Source: Bradyrhizobium barranii subsp. barranii (GTDB lineage Bacteria; Pseudomonadota; Alphaproteobacteria; Rhizobiales; Xanthobacteraceae). Taken from it: a stretch of 64,000 nt of DNA. The notes under the pieces are model-generated. The model saw only the letters and a list, made by a program, of their open reading frames with translations, was not told the origin of the DNA and did no database searches. The DNA lies in the NCBI RefSeq assembly GCF_017565645.3, contig NZ_CP086136.1, positions 4,199,501 through 4,263,500 of the forward strand. Reading direction: 5' to 3'. Positions 35,790-44,663 of the stretch are shown piece after piece; the stretch's first letter is position 1; each line of letters opens with the position of its first letter. A program made the position numbers and the translations under genes.

Positions 35790-36431
35790 ATGCTCACTGT
35801 CTATGGCGAAGGTCGTGGGTTCCGCGTCGTTTGGCTGCTCGAGGAATTGGGGGTAGCTTATCGGCTGCGCCCGGTCGATCTGTTCGCTATCGAGAATGAT
35901 CCCGATTTTCTTGCGATCAACCCCGCCGGCTTTATCCCGGCGCTGCAGGACGGCGAGATGATCATGGTCGAGTCGATCGCGATCCTCGAATACCTGCTCG
36001 CCCGCCACGGCCCGAGCCCGCTCGCCGTCGCCCCGGATGATCCGGCTTTCGCCGCCTATCTGCAATTCCTCCATTTGGGAGAGGCCGGGCTCGCTGGACC
36101 AATGAACGCCGTCATCGTCGGTCGCGCATTCGCCCCCGCAGCAGAGCGAAACGCCCGGGTCACAATCTGGGCACTGGAGACCTTTCATAGCCGGCTGGGA
36201 TTGGTCATCCAGCGTCTCGCAAATCGTCCATTTCTCGCCGGAGACCGGTTCACTGCTGCTGACATTTCAGTGAGCTACGCACTCCTGCTTGGTCTGCGAA
36301 CCAGCAACTATACCCCGGGTTCAGTCGAGCGTGCCTATCTCGCCCGTACGACGACACGCCCCGCCTACGCCCGGGCGATGGAAATCTGCCAAGCCACCAA
36401 GGCTTGGGCGGAGAGATCACCAGCGTTGTAG
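35790..36431 (+). CDS. Glutathione S-transferase-like protein
   Basis: A 213-residue GST. The thioredoxin-like N-terminal domain has NPAGFIPALQDGEMIMVESIAIL, with the cis-Pro and the ES pair that contacts glutathione; the all-helical C-terminal domain includes RPFLAGDRFTAADISVSYAL with the N-capping box. AAGGACG precedes the ATG. It could act in detoxification; in principle a GST could also serve as maleylpyruvate isomerase for the gentisate route, but the location gives no support. Confidence 0.87.
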   Translation: MLTVYGEGRGFRVVWLLEELGVAYRLRPVDLFAIENDPDFLAINPAGFIPALQDGEMIMVESIAILEYLLARHGPSPLAVAPDDPAFAAYLQFLHLGEAGLAGPMNAVIVGRAFAPAAERNARVTIWALETFHSRLGLVIQRLANRPFLAGDRFTAADISVSYALLLGLRTSNYTPGSVERAYLARTTTRPAYARAMEICQATKAWAERSPAL

Positions 36432-36514
36432 AGCCAAGTCGTGAATCCATAGAAGGGATTCCCGCGAGCGGCCTGGACTAGCCAGTGTCGGTCAGTCCGC
36501 GCTATAATCTCTCC

Positions 36515-36844
36515 ATGGGCTGGGATGCGAAAGACGTAGCGCTGCTCAAAAGGCTCTGGGCCGCAGGACAGAGCGCGGCACAGATTGCGCGCCGTCTCGG
36601 GTGTAGCCGTAACGCGGTCTGCGGGATGCTAACCCGTTCGGGCTTGAAGCGTGGCCACAAGCCGCCAACAGCAAGACCCAAGATAAGGCCGCCCCCGAAG
36701 CCAAGGCCGGCGTCGTCGGCCGCCCTGGTACGTCGAGTAGAGAAGAAGGTGTCGCGAAGCACCGCAGAGAAGCAGCAGCCCAAGGAATTCAGCAAGCAGC
36801 AGCTGTACGCCATTCTAGCTGAGGCGGTCAGGAACACTGGCTAA
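36515..36844 (+). CDS. GcrA-like DNA-binding protein
   Basis: A 109-residue protein whose N-terminus MGWDAKDVALLKRLWAAGQS followed by AAQIARRLGCSRNAVCGML matches the GcrA family HTH (W-x3-R-V-x-LLKKLW...SASQIA). GcrA is a cell-cycle regulator of alphaproteobacteria acting with sigma70 and methylated DNA. The middle is Pro/Lys-rich. It is shorter than Caulobacter GcrA (173 residues) and lacks the family's C-terminal Zn-like motif, so it is probably a paralogue of unknown role. A GTG at 36485 is an alternative start. Confidence 0.75.
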   Translation: MGWDAKDVALLKRLWAAGQSAAQIARRLGCSRNAVCGMLTRSGLKRGHKPPTARPKIRPPPKPRPASSAALVRRVEKKVSRSTAEKQQPKEFSKQQLYAILAEAVRNTG

Positions 36845-37058
36845 GCGCTAACCACGACGGGCGTTACGCTCCGCGTCCGTGTCCTGGTCCAACTCGAACG
36901 GTTCGGCTGTCGTGACCATTCCCCAAGCCTTGGTCTGCTTCGGGTCAATCGCGTCGGTTTGGTTCTCCCGAGACGACTTCCGGTCAGCCCCAGTGAGCGG
37001 ACATCTTTAGTACCCCTCGCCAGGTCTCAAACGGGCCATTAGCGGAAGTGGACAATCG

Positions 37059-38249
37059 TCAAGCGGCTGCAGCGACTGAGCTAAGTGGAACATCCAGCGA
37101 ATAGATGAAGCCGGACGGTTGGTAGGCGAGCTGCACTTGGCCGTTCAATTGTTGACCGAGAGACTTCATCATGCGGGTGCCGAAGCTTTGCCGTACCGGC
37201 GGCTCAACCGCGGGTCCACCGCTTTCAGTCCAGACAAGGCGAAGCCTTTGTTTGGGCTCATCGATCGTCCACGCGATTTCCACGCGCCCAGCAGGGACGG
37301 AAAGAGCGCCAAATTTGGTCGTGTTCGTGCACAGCTCATTGAAAGTCATCGCAAGCGCAATGACCGCGCCTGATGTAATTCTGAGATCCGGCCCGTTGAA
37401 ATGGAAGCGCCGGCCCCCTTGGCTGTCGTACGGCTCCGTTGCGCTGCTAAAGGTGTGGGTAAGACTTGCGCTCGCCCAACTGACCTGCATCAGCAAATCG
37501 TGGGCTCGGCCCAATGCGGTTAACCGCCCCTCCATGGCCTTCTGGCCGGCCTCGATACTCGGCGCTGCACGAAAGCTCTGGGACGCGATCGCGCTCACCG
37601 TGGCAAGCGTATTCTTGATGCGATGATGTAGTTCACCAAGGATCAGCTTCTGCAACTTGTCGGCGGCCTCGCGTTCCTTGGCGTCGATCCCGGCCTGGAT
37701 AAGTAAGGTCTCAGCATCGATGCCGGCTTGCTCCAGCAGCAGCCGGAGGCTGTCATTTTCCGCCGACAACACAACTTCCTGCGCGGAGCGGGGCGACGGG
37801 GCAATTGGTTCTGCGCCGGGCAGCGCCACATTCACCGACAATATCGTTGCGTCAGGAAAAATTCTCAATGCGCCCGCGCCGACCATATCCTGCAATTCAG
37901 CGATCATTTGTTCAACACCCAGCGGTTTGCCAAAGAAACGACTTTGCGCCGGCCTTTCCGCGTCTGACGGCTTCACTTGACCGGAAACCAGGATGATCTT
38001 GATGGAGGGCCAACGGTCGTGGACCGCGTGGGCGAGCTTCAAGCCGTCGATGCTGCCGGGCATTTGAATATCGGTGAAAAGCAGGGAAATGTCCGAACGG
38101 GATTCAAGAATTGAAATTGCCTCGTCGGCGTTGACCGCCTCGACCGGGTTAAACCCCGCGTCCTCCACGATGTCGACCGCGCGCATGCGCAGAATCATCT
38201 CGTCTTCCACGACTAGAACGCTCGGCACCGGCGTTAAATCTGTCGACAC
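37059..38249 (-). CDS. Receiver domain fused to a HWE/HisKA_2-type histidine kinase
   Basis: A 396-residue fusion. Residues 10-125 are a receiver domain with Asp60 in LLFTDIQMPG and a conserved Lys in FFGKPL. A short linker repeats QAGIDA(E/K). The kinase part has His209 in the HWE/HisKA_2 box ELHHRIKNTL, then an ATPase domain with the N box MTFNELCTNTTKFGAL and a later Gly segment. HWE kinases are common in rhizobia and often act in the general stress response. The start is a GTG with CGAGG upstream. No partner is encoded next to it. Confidence 0.85.
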   Translation of the reverse strand: MSTDLTPVPSVLVVEDEMILRMRAVDIVEDAGFNPVEAVNADEAISILESRSDISLLFTDIQMPGSIDGLKLAHAVHDRWPSIKIILVSGQVKPSDAERPAQSRFFGKPLGVEQMIAELQDMVGAGALRIFPDATILSVNVALPGAEPIAPSPRSAQEVVLSAENDSLRLLLEQAGIDAETLLIQAGIDAKEREAADKLQKLILGELHHRIKNTLATVSAIASQSFRAAPSIEAGQKAMEGRLTALGRAHDLLMQVSWASASLTHTFSSATEPYDSQGGRRFHFNGPDLRITSGAVIALAMTFNELCTNTTKFGALSVPAGRVEIAWTIDEPKQRLRLVWTESGGPAVEPPVRQSFGTRMMKSLGQQLNGQVQLAYQPSGFIYSLDVPLSSVAAAA

Positions 38250-38611
38250 GGATAGCCTCGTTCGTCATACAGCCGATTACAGATCGGCCCCTGGCGTAGT
38301 TGAGCGAATTTGTTAAAGGTGGAGACGGCAGCAGTTGTTCGCCCATCTCAGCGACCGTTGAGCATTTACAGCAACCATTGCTGCGCCCTTCACGGACAGA
38401 TAGCGAGCTAATTCGCGTCATCCGAAGGACTGGTCGCGTCGAACCGTGGCTTCGGTCAGGGATCAGGCCGAACAACAACCGGAAAACGAAAACGTTCCAA
38501 TAAGACCGCTTATGTTGTGAGACCGCTCACTCGACGTTCCTGCCCGGCTTATTTGGCGGGTGATGCAGATGAGACTTCCGCTGCGCTGAGAGGAACTCCA
38601 ACCGTCAGCCC
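38250..38611. other. Intergenic region upstream of the REC-HWE kinase
   Basis: This 362-base gap has no convincing gene. It should contain the promoter of the minus-strand kinase and the end of the small minus-strand frame that begins near 38767. I see no clear operator. Confidence 0.45.
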
Positions 38612-38767
38612 TTAGGCCTCTTCTTGGCCGTTAGCTTTCTTTTCGAGTTCGTCAATTCTATCGAGCGCGTTGCTCAGGAGCTCTCCCATGACCAGCAGCG
38701 TCGAGTAGAGTTGCTGCGACATTCCGGGCGCTGCAGCCTTAATTACTCGTTTGATTTCTTCTCTCAT
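38612..38767 (-). CDS. Small hypothetical protein (Lys/Glu-rich)
   Basis: A 51-residue frame: MREEIKRVIKAAAPGMSQQL, ending IDELEKKANGQEEA, predicted helical. GAAGGGCG lies before the ATG. A longer start at 38809 is possible. No family recognised; listed because of the ribosome site and composition. Confidence 0.4.
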   Translation of the reverse strand: MREEIKRVIKAAAPGMSQQLYSTLLVMGELLSNALDRIDELEKKANGQEEA

Positions 38768-39236
38768 TCCATCGCCCTTCCGTCCAAGTCGCGTCTCGGG
38801 TTGTATCACTTGGAGTTATAGATGCTAGTAGGAGGGACACCAAATGGCGAGCTGCCGGCTTCACTACTCAAAGTGAGCCGTTCGCTCTAACGCACACGGC
38901 GGACCGCGAATATCAAGCCAAGGCGGATCTGGGTCGGAAGGTCAGCTAAGGGTCAAAAGCAGCAGTGGGCGCCAAGCTGTATCGGCGTCCGGTTTGCCCC
39001 TGACAGTCGACATGACACGCGCTCAATTGACCTTCGGCTAAGGGCCATAAGCGAGCGCGGCAAAACATGCCAGCGCATGCTCCGGCAAATGCTATTGGTC
39101 CATGCTTGGGCGGGGTTAACGCTGCGCCGGCGAGCCAGAAAGTCCTTGACGCAACAGAACACCACGGATTTGGATCGGTCGGAAGACCTTGATTGGACGA
39201 TGGACGGAGCCGACCCGTGGGATTTTGCTGAGAATT
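38768..39236. other. Non-coding stretch with dispersed repeats
   Basis: No gene is apparent. Degenerate copies of the dispersed GGTCAAAAGC-type repeat lie at about 38941-38965 and 39028-39060. The end should contain the promoter of the secreted-protein gene at 39237. Confidence 0.45.
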
Positions 39237-39629
39237 ATGCTCGTAACCGCTCTCGTGAACCTTGCTCCAGCCGTCGCCCAGGCGCCGAAGAAAGCCGTCG
39301 CTTCTCCTGCCTTGCAGAAGGAATTCGATGGCTTCATCGCGAAGTTTCGCGCGGCGCTGAGGACAAACGATTCCGCCGCCGTCGCCGGTATGACACGATT
39401 GCCGTTCATGAACGACAGCGCAATTCGCGACGCCGCGCAATTTCGCGCAAAGACCTATCCGACCTCGTTCACGGCGAAAAATCGCGCGTGTATCCAGCGC
39501 GGCAAGGCCGTCTACGATCGCAATCAGGAGAACAATGACAATTACTTCGTCTTCTGCGGCGAGCTCATCTTCGTCTTTACCAAGACGCCCGCGGGCTTCC
39601 TTTTTACGGAGGTCGGCGCGAATGACTGA
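39237..39629 (+). CDS. Secreted hypothetical protein
   Basis: A 130-residue protein with a signal peptide (MLVTALVNLAPAVAQA, cleavage after AQA). The mature part is FDGFIAKFRAALRTNDSAAV and NNDNYFVFCGELIFVFTKTP, with two cysteines that may form a disulfide. An upstream ATG in the same frame (39189) would give a longer, less typical N-terminus. A periplasmic role is likely; family unknown to me. Confidence 0.6.
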   Translation: MLVTALVNLAPAVAQAPKKAVASPALQKEFDGFIAKFRAALRTNDSAAVAGMTRLPFMNDSAIRDAAQFRAKTYPTSFTAKNRACIQRGKAVYDRNQENNDNYFVFCGELIFVFTKTPAGFLFTEVGAND

Positions 39630-40032
39630 TCAGGCAACAATGCTATCCACTGCCGCCGGACGTATGATCGGCGCCTCGCTCAGCGACGTATTGGATACCG
39701 CAACCTAGGCGATGGGCCGCACTCATCAACGGAAAGACTCGCCGCGAGCACAACGAGTCGGCTCAGCTCCCCATTAACGGACATGCAAACGGACAGCGGC
39801 GACTTCGCCTTCGGGGCACACCCGGAAGAACTCGGGCTGAGCCTATCAAGTCTGCTTCACCCCCAAGGAGCGGACATCTAGCGGACATGCCGGGTCGACC
39901 GCTTGGGGCCACAAGCGGACCATCTGACCCAAATTACGAACAGAAGAAGAGCCCAGCTGTGGTGTGCTAGGCTCTCGTTCAGCGATTGATGCCGCCTCAA
40001 CAACCATCTTTACGGCGACATCGGGTTCAGGA
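39630..40032. other. Repeat-bearing intergenic stretch
   Basis: No gene seen. It contains further degenerate AGCGGACAT-type repeat copies near 39775-39790 and 39865-39925. Confidence 0.45.
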
Positions 40033-40599
40033 TCATTTGATTTCCCAGGACGTGTTGTGCGGGATGTCCATCGCAAAATAATCGCCAGAGCCAGCCAGCG
40101 CAGGCATAGCTATGCACGCAAATGGTTCGCTTCCGGTGATGCCCTTGTACTTACCGGTGCCGCCGGTGATGATATGCGTTCCACAATCCATCTTCGGCTG
40201 GGCCTTGTCGAGGTCTCGAGTATCGAAGGTCGAGAAAATCTTGTCGCCGTCGCTGTCGGCGAGCACGCAAGCGCCGTCAATGTATTTCTTGTCTCCGGAC
40301 GCGACGTTCAGCGCCACGCAGCGTGCTGACATCTTGTCCAGCATCTTCTCTCCCTTCATGTTTTGAGTGGTCCCGACCGCCTCCAGCGTAGTGGCCTTGC
40401 CGAGTTCGGCGGTGTCAATGCTCATCAAGGGCCGAAAAATAAAGTGCGTCACATAAGGAGTAGTCCCCTTCTTTTCAATCGGCTCTCCCGCGACAGCCGC
40501 GGGGGCAAAGGACACGAGCGCTGCAGCAAAAGCCGTTGCTTTGGTGAGTCTCATCGCTGCGGTGACTGTGGGGACTATGCGCACGTTGATGGAGTTCAT
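40033..40599 (-). CDS. Secreted hypothetical protein with Cys pairs
   Basis: A 188-residue exported protein. The start at 40599 is fixed by AAGGAGG twelve bases upstream; the N-terminus then carries a long region before the signal core (LTKATAFAAALVSFAPAAVAG). The mature part has ARCVALNVASGDKKYIDGAC, KMDCGTHIITGGTGKYKGIT and SEPFACIAM, four cysteines suggesting disulfides. It resembles small periplasmic allene-oxide-cyclase-barrel-like proteins in the TGGTGKYKG pattern; this is tentative. Confidence 0.65.
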   Translation of the reverse strand: MNSINVRIVPTVTAAMRLTKATAFAAALVSFAPAAVAGEPIEKKGTTPYVTHFIFRPLMSIDTAELGKATTLEAVGTTQNMKGEKMLDKMSARCVALNVASGDKKYIDGACVLADSDGDKIFSTFDTRDLDKAQPKMDCGTHIITGGTGKYKGITGSEPFACIAMPALAGSGDYFAMDIPHNTSWEIK

Positions 40600-41154
40600 G
40601 AGTGCCTCCTTAGATCAAGCGGCGGTTCAGGTCTCCGCCGTGAACTGCCGCGAGTTGAAATCGACCTGCGTATGCTTTCTCTTGTCAAATCGAGTTTGCA
40701 CGCCGGCGCCGAGCGTCAACGTGATCATGCTTTCTTGATGCTTCGCCTTGGACTGACGAAGTATGTGGGGATGGTGGCTCCAATCATCGGTTTTGACCTC
40801 AATACAAGGCTCGACCGAACGACCTGGAATATTAGCATAATAGCAGGGAACGCGGCGAACGTCAGCGTCATGCCCGGAATACGCAGCACGCACCGTCAGC
40901 TGTCCTGACCGAATGCGCTGTGAAAAATGCAATTCTCCTGTTGTTCGGATGAAGCACGGGGCACATCGGTGCAGCGACTCCGCTCTTCATGCTTTGCGTC
41001 GTTCCGCTTGCAACTCAGGAGTGAGCATTGAGTCACGTCGATTTCCACAGCCACCAATATCCGTAATGTCCGCTTCGGGTCACAAGGGGACGTTCGCTCT
41101 GAGCGCGGGAATGTCAACTAACGGCCAAGAACGGACATCCCGCTTCAAAACCTG
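40600..41154. other. Intergenic stretch with MSASGHK/MSTNGQ-type repeats
   Basis: This 555-base gap has no convincing gene. Copies of the dispersed repeat at 41066-41091 (ATGTCCGCTTCGGGTCACAA) and 41110-41138 would be read as MSASGHKGT and MSTNGQERT, which is why short frames appear here. The promoter of the secreted protein lies at the left. Confidence 0.5.
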
Positions 41155-42126
41155 CTACTGCAGCGTCCGCTTGAAGAAGGCGACGATGTCGTGATCGAAG
41201 CGCTCATGAAACGCAGCGCGGTCGAAGCCCGGCTTGCTTGTGCAGATTGCCGGCATGCGGGTTGCCAGGTCCGCAGAGCACGGCTTCAGAAAGTCGTAGT
41301 GCCCGGCGTCAGCCACGACGTGCGTCTCCGGTGGCGTCGGCAACGCGAGCCGAACGGCTTCCGCATAATAGGGGTGTGGTAGCACTTGATCATCCTCGGC
41401 CCGCCAGAGCTGCACCGGCTGGAGGACCGCCGCCAGACCGTTGGTCCCGAAGGCAAAACCGAGAGCGGGCGCGGCGGAGACCACCGCCTTGATTCGCGGA
41501 TCGCGGGTCCAGACGATATCGGTATCCGGCAGCAATGGGTGCTCTTCCATGATCTGACAGTCTTCGAAGGCGGGATGCGCCTTGCAGTGACTCGGAAGGG
41601 TCCGAAGGTCCGGCTCGCCGCCGGCGGCCGCTAGCACCGTCAAGCCGCCAGCCGAGAAGCCGAACGCGCCAACGCGACTGGCATCGAGGCGGGCGTGGTC
41701 GCTCCACGCGCCCAGCATGTAATCCGTGAGCAGCTTCAATTGCCGTGGCCGTTCCCAGATTGCGGTAGGACGGCTTTGGTCGCGCCAGCTATCGCCATTG
41801 TGCGTAAGAGCGGCGACGACGAACCCTGCATTGGCCAGGGCCGTGGCGGTGTCGAGGTGCCCGGCGTAGGAGCCTCCGTGACCGTGAGATATGACCACCA
41901 GCGGAAGACCGGTGCCCTCAACCGGCGCGTCGCGGGCGACCATCTGTTGATCGGTCTCGACCGCCTCCAGCTTCGGGGGCATCGTGGTCGGATACCAGAC
42001 GCCCACCTCGATAGGTGGGCCTTGCGGATCGTCGATGCTGAAATGCCGGAACCCGACCGCGGCGTCGGCCTGGCCGGTGGTGACTGTGATGAGTACGGCG
42101 AAAAAATATGCAATCGTGTAGCGCAT
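41155..42126 (-). CDS. Secreted alpha/beta hydrolase (dienelactone hydrolase-like)
   Basis: A 323-residue hydrolase with a signal peptide (MRYTIAYFFAVLITVTTGQA). The fold shows LPLVVISHGHGGSYAGHLD, the nucleophile elbow GAFGFSAGG, the Asp segment VQLWRAEDDQVLP and the catalytic His in ADAGHYDFL. It belongs with predicted dienelactone-hydrolase-family proteins; substrate unknown. GAGAGG precedes the ATG. It is divergent from the LytTR regulator gene 120 bp away, which may control it. Confidence 0.83.
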   Translation of the reverse strand: MRYTIAYFFAVLITVTTGQADAAVGFRHFSIDDPQGPPIEVGVWYPTTMPPKLEAVETDQQMVARDAPVEGTGLPLVVISHGHGGSYAGHLDTATALANAGFVVAALTHNGDSWRDQSRPTAIWERPRQLKLLTDYMLGAWSDHARLDASRVGAFGFSAGGLTVLAAAGGEPDLRTLPSHCKAHPAFEDCQIMEEHPLLPDTDIVWTRDPRIKAVVSAAPALGFAFGTNGLAAVLQPVQLWRAEDDQVLPHPYYAEAVRLALPTPPETHVVADAGHYDFLKPCSADLATRMPAICTSKPGFDRAAFHERFDHDIVAFFKRTLQ

Positions 42127-42778
42127 GGGAACCTCTCGGCGAGTGGGACGCCAAGGATCCAGCAAACGGCACAGGCCTGCGCCAGCACTTGTTCGCCAAC
42201 GGGCGAATGGGTTCGCCGGCGGGCAAACCGCCACTATAATGGCCTTATGAGCGAAGCGCGTCGGAGTGACCTTCTGCGGGATTGGGCCGTTGACCTCGCG
42301 ATCGCGAGCGTCTGCGCCATCTTTTTCGGCCTGATCGGACCGTTTGGTAGCTATCTGAACGGACCGACCTGGCAGCGCGTGGTGTTTCAACTCGCCTGCT
42401 TCTTACCCGGAACCCTCCTTTTCGGATCGCTCATCCGGGTGGTGCTGCGGCTCCGCCTGAACCCGGCGATGACCTGGATGTCGATCTTCCTCGGCGTCGT
42501 CATCCTGAACGCGCCATTCCAGATCTGGGTCGTGTCGATAGCCGTATCGATATGGCCCTTCCTGAAAATCTTACGACCCCTCGATTGGTACTTGCAGGGG
42601 CTGATCACCGCCTTGCCGATTGTGCTGGGTTTCACCTTTCTCATGCAGGCCCGGTTACATCGCCGGCAACAGGCCAAGGAAGCCGGCGAAGCGCCGCCAA
42701 CTGCTTTCGGACTACTCGGTGCGCCACCTTCCGCGGTGCTTTGCCTGCAGATGGAGGACCACTATGTGCGCGTCCGTA

Positions 42779-42785
42779 CCGCCGG
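42779..42785. repeat. Left target-site duplication of the IS256 element
   Basis: CCGCCGG directly before the left inverted repeat, matching the copy at 44185-44191. Seven bases is one short of the eight to nine usual for IS256; the boundary could be off by one base because the flanks share GG and CC. Confidence 0.7.
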
Positions 42786-44184
42786 GAGCTATGGCTGATT
42801 TTGGGTGACGCGGCCTGATCAGGCGGCGTGGCTTTCAGTGTTCGGAATGACTTCGATTCCGTCGATGAACTTTACACCGGCGATGACTTTCGGCAACTGG
42901 TTCGTGCTCTTCAATCGCCGCCAGGTCTTCGATGCGGCGTCGATGAGCTTGAACACCATCAGCTTCGCAGTTTGTTGCGACAGCGATCCCTTGGTCCGCA
43001 CCGTTCGGTGGCGCACCGTGGCGAAGACGCTCTCGATCGGGTTCGAGCTGCGTAGGTGGATCCAGTGCTCAGCAGGGAAGTCGAAGAAGGCGAGCAGCGC
43101 ATGGCGATCCTTGATCAGGCACTCCACCGCACGTCCGTATTTGACGTGGTATTTCTCGACGAAGACGTCGATCGCGGTTTCAGCTTCGGCCCGGTGTGGG
43201 GCCAGATAGATGTTCCGCAGGTCGTTCTTCATGGGGCCCTGCACGGATTTGGCGACCTTGTCGAGTACGTTGCTCACTTTATGGCACCAGCATCGTTGGT
43301 GCCGCGTGCCGGGAAAGGCCTCGTCCAGTGCCTTCCAGAAGCCGAGGGCGCCGTCGCCGATGGCGAGTTGCGGGGCAATCCGTAACCCGCGTTGCCGCAG
43401 GTCGATCAGGAGTTCGCGCCAGCTCTGCGCGCTCTCGCGCACGCCGACCTGGAAGCCGATCAGCTCCTTCTTGCCTTCCGGCGTGGTGCCAATCAGCACC
43501 AGCATGCATTCGCTGTGATCTTCCATGCGGGCCTGCAGGTACACGCCATCGGCCCAGATGTAGACATAGCGACGCGCCGACAGATCGCGTCTCTGCCAGC
43601 GTTCGTACTCGACCTGCCAATCGGCCTTCAGGCCGGCGATCACCGAAGGCGACAGGTTCGGCGCATCCTTGCCGAGCAGCGCCGAGAGCGCCTCCTGGAA
43701 GTCGCCGGTCGAGATGCCGCGCAAATAGAGGACCGGGATCAAGGCATCCAGGCTCTTCGTCCGCCGCGCCCATAGCGGCAGGATTGCCGAACTGAAGCGG
43801 AGGCGGTCGCCTGGCCCGCTCGCTCCGCGGTCGCGGACCTTGGGACGAGCGACCTCCACCGGACCGATGCCGGTCGCAATCTCGCGCACCGGACCGTGCC
43901 CATGTCGGACCAGGCGCGCTCGACCGTCGGGCAGCGTCAGATTGGCCGTGCTGGCCAGAAACGCGCCAACCTCGATCTCGATCGCCCTGGCAAGCAGGTC
44001 CCGCGCGCCGGCACGAACGATATCGGTCAGTGGATCATCAACCGCGGACGGCTGACGGAAAGCAAGAACATTGGTAGTCTCGGTCATGGCGTATCGCTCT
44101 CCTCGAGAGGTTCTGGCAGGCTCGTCACCCGCCTCGATACGCCGCCTTCCTCACACCGTCATCACCCAGATTCCGCCATAGCTC
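42786..44184. mobile_element. IS256-family insertion sequence, 1399 bp
   Basis: The ends are imperfect inverted repeats: left GAGCTATGGCTGATTTTGGG, right (complement) GAGCTATGGCGGAATCTGGG, both followed by TGA. The element carries one transposase gene and is flanked by CCGCCGG direct repeats. The insertion splits a LytTR regulator gene. Both repeats and the transposase look intact, so it may be recent and active. Confidence 0.9.
42819..44087 (-). CDS. IS256-family (Mutator-type) transposase
   Basis: A 422-residue transposase. The DDE triad is visible: Asp in YIWADGVYLQ, Asp in AIGDGALGFWKAL and Glu in SSNPIESVFATVRHRT. The signature HQRCWCHKVSNVLDKV between the second Asp and the Glu is typical of the family. 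GGAGAGCGA lies before the ATG. Full length with no stop. Confidence 0.95.
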   Translation of the reverse strand: MTETTNVLAFRQPSAVDDPLTDIVRAGARDLLARAIEIEVGAFLASTANLTLPDGRARLVRHGHGPVREIATGIGPVEVARPKVRDRGASGPGDRLRFSSAILPLWARRTKSLDALIPVLYLRGISTGDFQEALSALLGKDAPNLSPSVIAGLKADWQVEYERWQRRDLSARRYVYIWADGVYLQARMEDHSECMLVLIGTTPEGKKELIGFQVGVRESAQSWRELLIDLRQRGLRIAPQLAIGDGALGFWKALDEAFPGTRHQRCWCHKVSNVLDKVAKSVQGPMKNDLRNIYLAPHRAEAETAIDVFVEKYHVKYGRAVECLIKDRHALLAFFDFPAEHWIHLRSSNPIESVFATVRHRTVRTKGSLSQQTAKLMVFKLIDAASKTWRRLKSTNQLPKVIAGVKFIDGIEVIPNTESHAA

Positions 44185-44191
44185 CCGCCGG
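44185..44191. repeat. Right target-site duplication of the IS256 element
   Basis: CCGCCGG directly after the right inverted repeat, the partner of 42779-42785. Confidence 0.7.
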
Positions 44192-44663
44192 CAACTCTCG
44201 CCTTGTACTGGCAACGCTCAACCAGGCGATGATGGCGCTCGAAAATGCCGATGGCCTGCAGGTACATCGCTCCTGGTGGGTCGCGAGGAGGGCGGTTGTT
44301 CGGGTCGTTACCGAGGGCCGCAATCTGCGACTGCAGCTCGTCAATGGCATCACGGCCCCGGTCGCCCGGTCAGCCGTCGCCATCGTGCGGGAGGCGGGCT
44401 GGTTGACGAACGAGAGCTCGACGGGGGGCCGCAGCACCGAAACAGAAATATTGCCCCTATGACGGAGGCCATGTCCGTTGTGGGTCAAAAGCTGGCGGTC
44501 GGCAGCAGCGTGGCAACGTCGGTTGGGGGCCAATAACGAAAGTGAGCGGCTACACTGCTTGATCGCAGATGCGTGATAGGGCGGGGGCGAGAGTTGCGGT
44601 CAGCCACGAGTCCGACCACATTGACGTCGTCGAGCCTGCAGCCTGTCCAAAGGTGACGCCCGC

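Larger units (their letters stand above)
42247..44462 (+). pseudogene. LytTR regulator gene split by the IS256 element
   Basis: The 5' part (42247-42785) encodes four or so membrane helices and the start of a LytTR DNA-binding domain (VLCLQMEDHYVRVRTAG). The 3' part (44192-44462) continues as NSRLVLATLNQAMMALENAD and GLQVHRSWWVARRAVVRVV. Removing the element and one target copy restores a 269-residue frame of 810 nt with no shift. Intact, it is a membrane-bound LytTR regulator. The current product ends inside the element after SYG. Confidence 0.9.

Noticed and set aside
40896..41194. Short frames starting MSASGHK and MTFPRSER
   Set aside because: They arise from copies of the dispersed repeat, which mimics small proteins; no domain or conservation is visible.
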